A stretch of 9,089 nucleotides of DNA from Clostridiales bacterium (GTDB taxonomy: Bacteria; Bacillota; Clostridia; Oscillospirales; Oscillospiraceae), in contig SFIL01000053.1 in the NCBI GenBank assembly GCA_004556205.1, forward strand, positions 1-9,089. Reading direction: 5' to 3'. Numbering within the stretch: position 1 is the first letter of the stretch; each line of letters begins with the position of its first letter. The notes below the pieces were generated by a model. That model had not been told where the DNA came from. It searched no databases and saw only the letters and a list, made by a program, of their open reading frames with translations. Below are positions 1-4,853 of this stretch, piece by piece. A program made the position numbers and the translations under genes.

Positions 1-20
1 CGGATAGGAAAATGGTCTGT

Positions 21-58
21 GTCGTCGGGCGGGCGATGCCGCTCACCCGCCCGACGAC
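21..58. repeat. GC-rich inverted repeat (hairpin)
   Basis: A perfect 13-bp inverted repeat: GTCGTCGGGCGGG at 21-33 pairs with 46-58 around a 12-nt loop. Neither side has a convincing T-tract, so a terminator is not supported. It resembles the other GC-rich hairpins in gaps of this window (363-381 and 7101-7124), which suggests a dispersed intergenic hairpin. Confidence 0.6.
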
Positions 59-59
59 G

Positions 60-84
60 GTGCGAGGTTATATGATAACCGCAC
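60..84. repeat. Small hairpin
   Basis: GGTTAT (66-71) pairs with ATAACC (75-80) around ATG, and GTGC (60-63) with GCAC (81-84), leaving a 2-nt bulge. Function unknown; it lies immediately beside the preceding hairpin. Confidence 0.4.
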
Positions 85-134
85 GCAGGGATGTGCGGGC
101 ATCAACATGGAAATATGTAACATACTGCTGTTAT

Positions 135-329
135 GTCATTCTGAGCGAAGCGAAGAATCTTGTGCGGTAGGCTTCGGCTTTCAAGCCTGATACACGAGAT
201 TCTTCGTCGCTTTGCTCCTCAGAATGACAGGGGACTTTTCCTTTTTGTCATTCTGAGGGAACGCAGTGACCGAAGAATCTCGTGCAGGAGGTTTCTTGTC
301 GTGATATTTTCAATAGATTCTTCGTCGCG
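135..329. repeat. Cluster of four alternating REP-like repeats
   Basis: Four related elements alternate in orientation. Element a is 135-160, beginning GTCATTCTGAG and ending GAAGAATCT. Element b is 197-228, the inverted form AGATTCTTCG...CAGAATGAC. Element c is 247-280, again GTCATTCTGAG...GAAGAATCT with a different middle. Element d is 315-329, an inverted fragment AGATTCTTCGTCGCG. Pairs a/b and c/d could fold into large hairpins. Repeats of this kind are common between genes in Clostridia. An apparent 70-codon plus-strand frame (160-372) is built from these repeats and is not a gene. Confidence 0.7.
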
Positions 330-362
330 TATCAACGGGAATTTGCGAGTCCTGCATAGGTT

Positions 363-381
363 GGGCGGCTGATAGCCGCCC
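363..381. repeat. GC-rich hairpin followed by CTAC
   Basis: GGGCGGCT (363-370) pairs perfectly with AGCCGCCC (374-381) around a 3-nt loop, followed by CTACGAC. The hairpin at 7101-7124 has the same plan and is also followed by CTAC. Likely a dispersed repeat; no U-tract supports a terminator. Confidence 0.5.
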
Positions 382-532
382 CTACGACATGTAAGGAGGT
401 ACCGGTGCGGGCAATCAGCTTTCCCGCTGTATCATTAATAAATATATCTTCGTCCTCGGATTTTGCAAATCATTTGAGCTTTATTGTCGGTTCGGGCGAC
501 GGAGGAAGTGTGCGAATATGCCGTGCCGGTAA
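382..532. other. Non-coding remainder of the left gap
   Basis: Apart from the repeats before it, this stretch contains one strong Shine-Dalgarno-like AAGGAGGT (393-400) on the plus strand, 4 nt before a GTG that opens a 43-codon frame (405-536). The composition is unremarkable, the spacing is short, and the end overlaps the minus-strand gene, so I do not call it a gene. No terminator with a T-tract is evident for the minus-strand unit that ends at 533. Confidence 0.4.
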
Positions 533-566
533 TTAACTGTGCGAATATGCCGTGCCGGTAGTGAAG
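509..566. repeat. 29-bp imperfect tandem duplication
   Basis: The 23-bp block beginning TGTGCGAATATG and ending CCGGTA occurs at 509-531 and again at 538-560, a period of 29 bp. Read on the minus strand, the 29-bp units match at all but about three positions. The copy at 538-560 encodes the last residues of the exported protein, and the TAA stop of that gene (533-535) lies in the variable part between the blocks. Confidence 0.8.
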
Positions 567-973
567 GTTCGGGTATCGACGCCCGAGCTGTTGCCGGCGA
601 CAAAGGTGACCTCCATATAATAGCTCGTGTTCGTCGTAAGAATAACGCTGTAGGAGCCGCCGTAGCTGCCTAGGTTCGCCTTCAGCAGTCCGTTTTCATA
701 GGTGCCGCCGATGGAACGCACCCTCGTTCCGTTCGACCTGTAAACAACAATGTTATTGATGCCGATCTTTGTGATGTCGGTTCTGTCTGCCGACACATAA
801 AACGTCAATACAACCTCGCCCTTTTTGGTGCCGGTTGTTAATGTCGCCGTATAGGCGCTGAGATACTCGCTTGCTCTCGGCTCCACTGTTTCCGGCACGG
901 CGGCAAGGGTATTTACGCTGCAGGCCGCGACGAGAAGCACCGCGGCAAGAATAAGCGATACGAGTTTTTTCAT
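533..973 (-). CDS. Small exported protein (possible DUF6147-like family)
   Basis: This 146-residue protein has a clear export signal: MKK, then a hydrophobic core (residues 4-18). Two cleavage modes are possible: a lipobox-like V-A-A-C at 15-18, which would give a lipoprotein, or signal peptidase I cleavage after TLAA near residue 25. The mature part is rich in Ser, Thr, Gly and aromatic residues with alternating polarity, suggesting one small beta-sandwich domain; the pattern 'EPRASEYLSAY...NNIVVYRSNGT...GLLKANLGSYGGSYSV...VDTRTFTTG' recalls small secreted clostridial proteins. I think of DUF6147, from memory only. The ATG is well supported by GGAGGT 5 nt upstream. The gene lies 15 nt after the DUF4367 gene, so the two are probably co-transcribed. 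Its 3' end sits in a 29-bp duplication that may have changed the C-terminus. No enzymatic motif is visible. Confidence 0.8.
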   Translation of the reverse strand: MKKLVSLILAAVLLVAACSVNTLAAVPETVEPRASEYLSAYTATLTTGTKKGEVVLTFYVSADRTDITKIGINNIVVYRSNGTRVRSIGGTYENGLLKANLGSYGGSYSVILTTNTSYYMEVTFVAGNSSGVDTRTFTTGTAYSHS

Positions 974-988
974 AATAGACCTCCGTTT

Positions 989-1837
989 CTAAATACTGTC
1001 AATAATTGCTTGCATTGTCTCGCGGTCAACATTTCCTCCGATTTTAACGGTATATTCCCCGCTTGTCCACGCCGCCAGCACTCGCTCGGTATTCTCAAAA
1101 ATGTAAAACCTCATGTTGTTATGGATATATTCCGCTACAGGAGCTTCTGTTTTTTGATATTGCATCTCCGTGTGGAATGTCTCACTCGACGAGCGTATAA
1201 CATCATATAGCACCTCTTTCCCATCAGGGGATAAAAGGCGCATATGGATCACAATCAGATTCGTCGGCGTATCGACCCAAATATCCTCCAAACTCATGCC
1301 CGCCATCGTCCCTTTTGGCGCGAATGCGGTTGGAATTCCGTTTTCCGAAAAAACCTGTTCGATTTCCGGCAAGACGCTCGTATCATAGATGCTGATATTG
1401 TCCGCAGGAGATGGCGGCGCAAAGCGGAACACCTCGTCTGTCCATTTTCCCAATGCGCCGAAAATATTCAGGCCGCTCGCCTGAACGAGGATCAGGCACA
1501 CAAAGGTAACCGCGATGACCGCTGCCAAGGAAGCCGCTCTGCGCAACAGGCGTTTCGACTTCGTTGTCGGCGGTGATGTCTTTTCTGCCGCGGCAAGGAT
1601 CGTTTGTGTGCTCAGGCTTTCCTCAAGCTTCTTCCACGTCTCGTCCGCATCCGCGAAACGACCGCACGAATCCTCCGTGTCTTTCTCGATCATTGCCTCC
1701 GCGACCGCGTCAAAGTATTCGTCATCCTCCTGACTGCTCGCCAGCCAGCCCATCGCCAGCCGTTCTTCCAGCTCCTTTGTGCTTAATTGCTTTAGTTCAC
1801 TGTTTTTGGCTTCCGTCCTTCGGTCTTTATTGCTCAC
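989..1837 (-). CDS. DUF4367-type single-pass membrane protein (anti-sigma-like)
   Basis: A 282-residue protein with an acidic, helical cytoplasmic N-terminus (1-95, including LSTKELEERLAMGWLAS), one membrane segment at about 101-121 after basic KRLLRR, and an extracytoplasmic C-terminal domain. The end of that domain (W257-TSGEYTVKIGG-...-I278-I279-D-S-I) has the form seen in DUF4367 domains, which often occur in putative anti-sigma or signalling proteins of Clostridia. The frame can be extended to a GTG at 1846, but that GTG is part of the Shine-Dalgarno itself (AGGAGGTG, 1851-1844). The GTG at 1837 lies 6 nt after the Shine-Dalgarno and is preferred. No ECF sigma gene lies next to it in the window, unlike the usual pairing. 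It is followed after 15 nt by the exported-protein gene. A role in envelope sensing is inference; membrane topology is well supported. Confidence 0.78.
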   Translation of the reverse strand: MSNKDRRTEAKNSELKQLSTKELEERLAMGWLASSQEDDEYFDAVAEAMIEKDTEDSCGRFADADETWKKLEESLSTQTILAAAEKTSPPTTKSKRLLRRAASLAAVIAVTFVCLILVQASGLNIFGALGKWTDEVFRFAPPSPADNISIYDTSVLPEIEQVFSENGIPTAFAPKGTMAGMSLEDIWVDTPTNLIVIHMRLLSPDGKEVLYDVIRSSSETFHTEMQYQKTEAPVAEYIHNNMRFYIFENTERVLAAWTSGEYTVKIGGNVDRETMQAIIDSI

Positions 1838-1843
1838 GATTTG

Positions 1844-1851
1844 CACCTCCT
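1844..1851 (-). promoter_or_regulatory. Ribosome binding site that decides the DUF4367 start
   Basis: On the minus strand AGGAGGTG spans 1851-1844. It contains the upstream in-frame GTG (1846-1844), which therefore cannot be the initiator, and sits 6 nt before the GTG at 1837-1835. Confidence 0.8.
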
Positions 1852-1872
1852 CATATATATAACAGCAGCAGC

Positions 1873-1887
1873 GTCCTGTTTTTGGAC
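1873..1887. promoter_or_regulatory. GTCC-N7-GGAC palindrome upstream of the DUF4367 gene
   Basis: GTCC (1873-1876) and GGAC (1884-1887) flank TGTTTTT, 22 nt upstream of the ribosome binding site; a TATATATA run (about 1853-1861) lies between. From memory, a similar TGTCC-AAAAACA-GGAC motif precedes clostridial ECF-sigma/anti-sigma genes, but I cannot verify this. It could be an operator or part of the promoter. No confident -35/-10 pair is visible. Confidence 0.35.
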
Positions 1888-1930
1888 ATATCTTTTTTAT
1901 TTTCGATAATTTTTTATAGGGAATCTCTGA

Positions 1931-1961
1931 ACAGATCAGCAGCGGCGCTCAGCGGATCTGT
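1931..1961. repeat. Inverted repeat in the 1838-2169 gap
   Basis: ACAGATC (1931-1937) pairs with GATCTGT (1955-1961) around a 17-nt GC-rich loop. It lies upstream of the minus-strand DUF4367 gene and could be an operator or an incidental hairpin. The rest of 1962-2070 shows nothing I can name. Confidence 0.3.
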
Positions 1962-2070
1962 TGACGCAACTTATCGGTTCAAAAACCTTGCAATACGCAA
2001 AGTATTCCTATGCTTTTCAAACCTCAATTTGGAGCAAAATCTCTCGCTGACCGCTCTTGCAGTTCTAAAG

Positions 2071-2114
2071 CCCCTGTTTTGTCTAATGAAAACAGGGGTT
2101 CTTTGACAGACTGA
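2071..2114 (+). terminator. Hairpin with TTCTTTGACAG tail (terminator-like repeat)
   Basis: CCCCTGTTTT (2071-2080) pairs perfectly with AAAACAGGGG (2089-2098) around an 8-nt loop and is followed on the plus strand by TTCTTTGACAGACTGA. No plus-strand gene ends before it, so it may be a dispersed terminator-like element. A tail with one difference, TTTGACAGTCTGA, is present on the minus strand at 3364-3352. Confidence 0.45.
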
Positions 2115-2115
2115 A

Positions 2116-2147
2116 GCCGCCGCATACAAGCAAATGTATGCGGCGGC
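2116..2147 (-). terminator. Probable terminator hairpin after the methyltransferase gene
   Basis: GCCGCCGCATAC (2116-2127) pairs perfectly over 12 bp with 2136-2147 around an 8-nt loop. It begins 22 nt after the methyltransferase stop on the minus strand. The following bases (TTCAGTCTGTC) are only moderately U-rich, so the hairpin is certain but intrinsic termination is less so. Confidence 0.55.
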
Positions 2148-2169
2148 ATCATCTTTGGTTTGCGTCATC

Positions 2170-2748
2170 TCATTTTCGGACGCCGACAACCTGATACATC
2201 CTGTCGTCGGAAATAATCACATCCACGTCGAACCACGGGGCAAAGAGCTTTGCCAGCTCATGCGCCTCAAGCAGGTCGATGGAGACGCGGCTCGCGCTGT
2301 CGGAATGGTGGCGAAGGAGCTTTTCCCTGCTCATGCCGTGGGCAACCGTCAACCTGCCGCCCGCCTTAACCCATTGCGCCAAATGCTCGATCAGACGCGC
2401 AGGCGCGGGAAAGTGCGGAAACGCATTATAGATCACAACGGCATCAAAGCAGCGGTCAAACGCGGTCTGCTCCGCGTCTCCGCACAAGACCCTGACCTGC
2501 GGGTATTTTTGCCGCGCGATTCTTACCATTTCGGGCGAGAGGTCAATCGCGGTCAGCGAGGCGACACCGCGCTTTAGATAATCCGAAAACAAAACGCCCG
2601 TGCCGCACGCCACGTCGAGCACATCGATGCCCGCACGGATGCCCGCGTTGTCCAAAATCGCGGCGATCACCGCATCATTTCGTACTGTCTCCGCGTCCCA
2701 AGCCGGTGCGCAGCGGTCAAAAAACCGCTTTACCTCCTGCTGTTCCAT
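2170..2748 (-). CDS. Class I SAM-dependent methyltransferase
   Basis: A 192-residue protein with a Rossmann-type methyltransferase fold. Motif I is VLDVACGTG (43-51), which binds S-adenosylmethionine. The acidic residue ending strand 2 is D69 (AIDLS), the post-II region includes GDAE (90-93), and motif IV-like FDAVVIYNAFPHF spans 101-113. The overall pattern is nearest the UbiE/MenG-like (Methyltransf_11/25) group of small soluble enzymes, but the methyl acceptor cannot be told from sequence. The ATG lies 10 nt after the stop of the ECF S-component gene and has only a weak GAGG upstream, so translation is probably coupled to that gene. Modification of the transported molecule or a derivative is a reasonable guess only. 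Length is normal and no motif is broken. Confidence 0.88.
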   Translation of the reverse strand: MEQQEVKRFFDRCAPAWDAETVRNDAVIAAILDNAGIRAGIDVLDVACGTGVLFSDYLKRGVASLTAIDLSPEMVRIARQKYPQVRVLCGDAEQTAFDRCFDAVVIYNAFPHFPAPARLIEHLAQWVKAGGRLTVAHGMSREKLLRHHSDSASRVSIDLLEAHELAKLFAPWFDVDVIISDDRMYQVVGVRK

Positions 2749-2758
2749 AGGCCGCGCC

Positions 2759-3322
2759 TCAGTCTGCAGTCTTAGGATAGCGTTCGGGAATCAGCCGCGC
2801 CTTCATCAGGGTGAATACCAGCGTAGGCAGGACGAGCAACTGAATCGCAATGCCCGGCAGTCCCTCAACAAAATACGTGCTTGCGAGCATGGAAAAGGAC
2901 AGTCCCGTCATGCCGGAAGCGCCGCTGAGATAGAACAGCACCCTTGCCGCACCGCCTGCGATGCGGCCGAGCAGCATTGCGGAAATCAGCGCGATATAGA
3001 GATCGGCATAGGTGCTTTTTGTGCGGATAAAGCGCAGGAGCAGCCCGCAGGCAAGACCGTAAACGCAAAGCTCCGGCAGCATCGAAACAAGCGCCGTCGC
3101 AGGGGGCATGCCGGACAGCGCGTGGGAGATCAAGGGTCCCGCAATGCCGCAGAAGGCGCCGTAGCCCCATCCGCAGATCATGCCGCACAGAAGGACGGGA
3201 ATGTGCATGGGAAGGAAGACCGTGCCCGCACCGAAAGCGTGGAAGGCCAGCGGAAGCACATAGCAAAGGGCAATGCAAACTGCGCAAATACAGGTGCGTT
3301 TGACATAGGACATTTTTTTCAT
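2759..3322 (-). CDS. ECF transporter S component (substrate unknown)
   Basis: A 187-residue, very hydrophobic protein with about six membrane segments (roughly 9-29, 36-56, 57-71, 78-98, 107-130, 150-173), the size and topology of substrate-binding S components of energy-coupling-factor transporters. The stretch LPMHIPVLLCGMICGWGYGAF (about 37-57), then GPLISHALSGMPP (62-74) and LLGRIAGGAARV (117-128), fits the ECF_trnsprt family (PF12822) of vitamin uptake proteins. The S component captures the ligand in the membrane and needs the shared EcfT/EcfA module, which is not in the window. The start has GGAGGTGG just upstream. The methyltransferase gene follows after 10 nt. No riboswitch that would name the substrate could be recognised upstream. 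A membrane protein of another family cannot be fully excluded. Confidence 0.8.
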   Translation of the reverse strand: MKKMSYVKRTCICAVCIALCYVLPLAFHAFGAGTVFLPMHIPVLLCGMICGWGYGAFCGIAGPLISHALSGMPPATALVSMLPELCVYGLACGLLLRFIRTKSTYADLYIALISAMLLGRIAGGAARVLFYLSGASGMTGLSFSMLASTYFVEGLPGIAIQLLVLPTLVFTLMKARLIPERYPKTAD

Positions 3323-3378
3323 AAGCCACCTCCGAGAGAAGTAGGTTTATTTTCAGACTGTCAAAAAACTATAGTCTT

Positions 3379-3418
3379 GTCATTGCGAGACCCCGCAGGG
3401 GTCGTGGCAATCTCGCAG
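3379..3418. repeat. Dispersed hairpin repeat (GTCATTGCGAGA type)
   Basis: TGCGAGA (3384-3390) pairs with TCTCGCA (3411-3417), with an inner CCCC (3391-3394)/GGGG (3398-3401). The starting bases GTCATT and the partial inner symmetry match the style of the REP-like elements near 135-329 but the core differs, so this is a second repeat family. Confidence 0.55.
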
Positions 3419-3603
3419 AATAATTTCGCTTCTTGTATGTTTTCCGGCGAATACGAAATTTTTCTAAACGCTGTTATTTTATCGTTTGCAGCGCGCTTCT
3501 GCAAGCCCCTGAGGGGGTTATTTCCCGAAAAAAGTCGAAAAAACAGGGTTCTTGCCTGTGCGACGCACCCCCGCCGTCTCACAAAACGGTTTCATGATTT
3601 TTC

Positions 3604-3642
3604 AGATTCCCGCTCGGCTTCGCCTTCTCGGAATGACGCGGG
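3604..3642. repeat. REP-like element, inverted orientation
   Basis: The block runs from AGATTCCCGCTCGGCTTCG to CTCGGAATGACGCGGG. Its ends (AGATTC and GAATGAC) match the ends of element b at 197-228, and CCCGC (3609-3613) pairs with GCGGG (3638-3642). It is a divergent member of the family seen at the left end of the window. A further decayed copy may lie at 3694-3735 (CACGAGATTTTTCCGTCGC). Confidence 0.5.
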
Positions 3643-3659
3643 AGACTTTTTAACATACA

Positions 3660-3693
3660 CAAGCACCGAAAAACCGTGGAATTTCGGTGCTTG
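3660..3693. terminator. Perfect hairpin between two minus-strand operons
   Basis: CAAGCACCGAAA (3660-3671) pairs perfectly with TTTCGGTGCTTG (3682-3693) around a 10-nt loop. It lies about 80 nt after the end of the HPr-kinase-like gene. The minus-strand tail (TGTATGTTAAAAAG) is poor in T, whereas the plus-strand side has TTTTT 8 nt away, so its action as a terminator for the pyrF operon is only a possibility. Confidence 0.35.
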
Positions 3694-3770
3694 CACGAGA
3701 TTTTTCCGTCGCTTTGTTTTCTTGGAAGGACAGATTTTAGGAGGCGCTGAATAGATCCGCAAGAGCTTGC

Positions 3771-4619
3771 TTAGACCTTATCGCGCAGCGCGTTTTCCAA
3801 GCATACGACCGCCGATTCCTCGGGGAGGCAGGCGAAATACAGCAGCGGAGCCTCCCGCCAAATATGCAGCGCGGCATCAAGCACAGCTTCGGTCTGCGTC
3901 TCCGGATCGTAGGTGCAGCCATCCAAAAAGGCTGCCGCCGCCTCCCGCGCAGAGGCGGGACGGAGTTCGTTCCTCTTCCCCTGCCGCAGCAAAACAACCG
4001 CCCGCAGAGGCAGCGCCCGATTCTCGCAGATGCCGGACGTGCCGCAATACGGCGAGCCGTACGCCCTCCAACAGCCATCGACGCGGCGCAGCAGCGCGCG
4101 GTCGCCGTTGACGATCTCCGCGCCGCGGTAACGCTGCCACAACGCCGCTTGGGTAGATTTTCCCGTTTGCTTCGGCGCGGTAAACAGAATCGCCCGTCCC
4201 CGATCGTTAATGAAAGAGGCATGGAGGAAGATTCCGCCGTGCTCCAGCAGCAGCTTCGGCAGCTCCAGCAGCTTCAGCACCAAATTGGTATCATACAGCG
4301 GCAGGCAGACCTCCTCCAAGCAGACGCGATACCTCCCCGCTGCTTCCTCCGTCTGCGTCAGCAGCAGCTTTTCCGAGCATTCCTGAAACATCACGCGCAG
4401 GCGCCGCCCGTTTTGCAGGTATTCCGCCGTATGCAGCGTCCGTTTTAGCGCGGTCAAGCCCGTCGGCAGCGTCGGATGCCCCACCGACACCGTAAATTCA
4501 ATCTGCGGCACGGCCTCCTCACAGCGAAACGGCGCTAAAAACCGACTTTCCGCAAAGGACGGCCCGCGCAGGGCGATCGTCAGACCGCCGACACAATAGC
4601 AGGTTGTGGTTTCCTTCAT
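3771..4619 (-). CDS. HPr kinase-like P-loop protein
   Basis: A 282-residue protein resembling the HPr-kinase/PEP-carboxykinase-like P-loop proteins found in Clostridia and in some ribosomal-peptide gene clusters. The N-terminal half (1-125) is beta-rich and poorly conserved in my memory. The kinase-like half contains GGIFLHASF (128-136), a Walker A of the form A-x4-G-K-S-T (A148 to T156, K154 expected to hold phosphates) and NGDRALL (171-177, D173 a candidate metal or catalytic acid). YGSPYCGTSGICENRALPL (187-205) looks like a conserved family signature. The phosphate acceptor is unknown. An in-frame ATG exists 25 codons upstream, but it would overlap the previous gene by about 60 nt; the ATG at 4619 follows that gene by 13 nt and fits the family start, despite a weak ribosome binding site. 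Last gene of the pyrF operon. No PqqD, radical-SAM or precursor-peptide gene is adjacent. Confidence 0.75.
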   Translation of the reverse strand: MKETTTCYCVGGLTIALRGPSFAESRFLAPFRCEEAVPQIEFTVSVGHPTLPTGLTALKRTLHTAEYLQNGRRLRVMFQECSEKLLLTQTEEAAGRYRVCLEEVCLPLYDTNLVLKLLELPKLLLEHGGIFLHASFINDRGRAILFTAPKQTGKSTQAALWQRYRGAEIVNGDRALLRRVDGCWRAYGSPYCGTSGICENRALPLRAVVLLRQGKRNELRPASAREAAAAFLDGCTYDPETQTEAVLDAALHIWREAPLLYFACLPEESAVVCLENALRDKV

Positions 4620-4632
4620 ATGTCGTTTTATT

Positions 4633-4833
4633 TCACTCGTTTGACTTATAATAAAGCATACAGTGACAGTAGCCCTCAAAGCTGTCGTCCGCAATCTGGG
4701 CGCGGAACTCCTTGCACATACATTTGTTGTCCTCGGTGCGCTCGCGGCGGCACGGGCAATAGCCGCCCGTCTGCTTCAGCCCCTCCTTCACCGTGCGGAC
4801 AAGCTCCTGATCGGGATTGAGCGTGATCTTCAT
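4633..4833 (-). CDS. Ferredoxin-thioredoxin reductase catalytic chain-like protein
   Basis: A 66-residue protein with exactly six cysteines in three C-x-C pairs: C26-P-C28, C38-M-C40 and C56-H-C58. This is the arrangement of the ferredoxin-thioredoxin reductase catalytic subunit, where four cysteines bind a 4Fe-4S cluster and one of the first pair plus one of CHC form the redox disulfide. By position, C28 and C58 would be the disulfide and C26, C38, C40 and C56 the cluster ligands. The gaps between pairs (9 and 15 residues) differ from the plant/cyanobacterial pattern (16 and 8), and the protein is short, as in anaerobe versions I recall. Its likely role is electron transfer from ferredoxin to a thioredoxin or another disulfide. 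AAGGAGA lies 6 nt before the ATG. It sits 20 nt after the phosphatase/GNAT gene and 13 nt before the kinase-like gene. The partner is unknown. Confidence 0.8.
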   Translation of the reverse strand: MKITLNPDQELVRTVKEGLKQTGGYCPCRRERTEDNKCMCKEFRAQIADDSFEGYCHCMLYYKSNE

Positions 4834-4853
4834 TGCAATTCTCCTTCCATACC

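Larger units (their letters stand above)
3323..3770. other. Repeat-rich intergenic region
   Basis: No gene is supported. The gap holds the hairpin at 3384-3417, a CCCC-TGA-GGGG mini-hairpin near 3506-3516, the REP-like unit at 3604-3642 and the hairpin at 3660-3693. A minus-strand frame at 3361-3582 is composed of this repeat material. A weak sigma-A-like pair on the minus strand (TTGCAG at 3504-3499, TAAAAT at 3481-3476, 17-nt spacer) could serve the S-component gene, leaving a leader of about 150 nt; this is tentative. Confidence 0.5.

Noticed and set aside
160..372. Plus-strand open frame of 70 codons
   Set aside because: It is made of the inverted REP-like elements and a GC-rich hairpin, has no ribosome binding site, and reads as repeat translation (for example RERSDRRISC).
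1971..2189. Minus-strand frame of 72 codons
   Set aside because: It crosses both strong hairpins and overlaps the end of the methyltransferase gene; no ribosome binding site is seen.
3361..3582. Minus-strand open frame of 73 codons (begins MRRRGCVAQ)
   Set aside because: It spans dispersed intergenic repeats including the TGCGAGA hairpin. Similar predicted peptides arise from this repeat in many clostridial genomes, to my recollection; no ribosome binding site or domain is seen.
3384..3693. CRISPR-like repeats
   Set aside because: The repeats are few, differ in sequence and orientation, and lack regular spacing, so they are dispersed hairpin elements.
2600..3754. Plus-strand open frame of 384 codons
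   Set aside because: It runs antisense to the methyltransferase and S-component genes and on through a repeat gap. Its composition (Arg, Gln, Ala-rich, no domain) is that of a shadow frame in GC-rich DNA.
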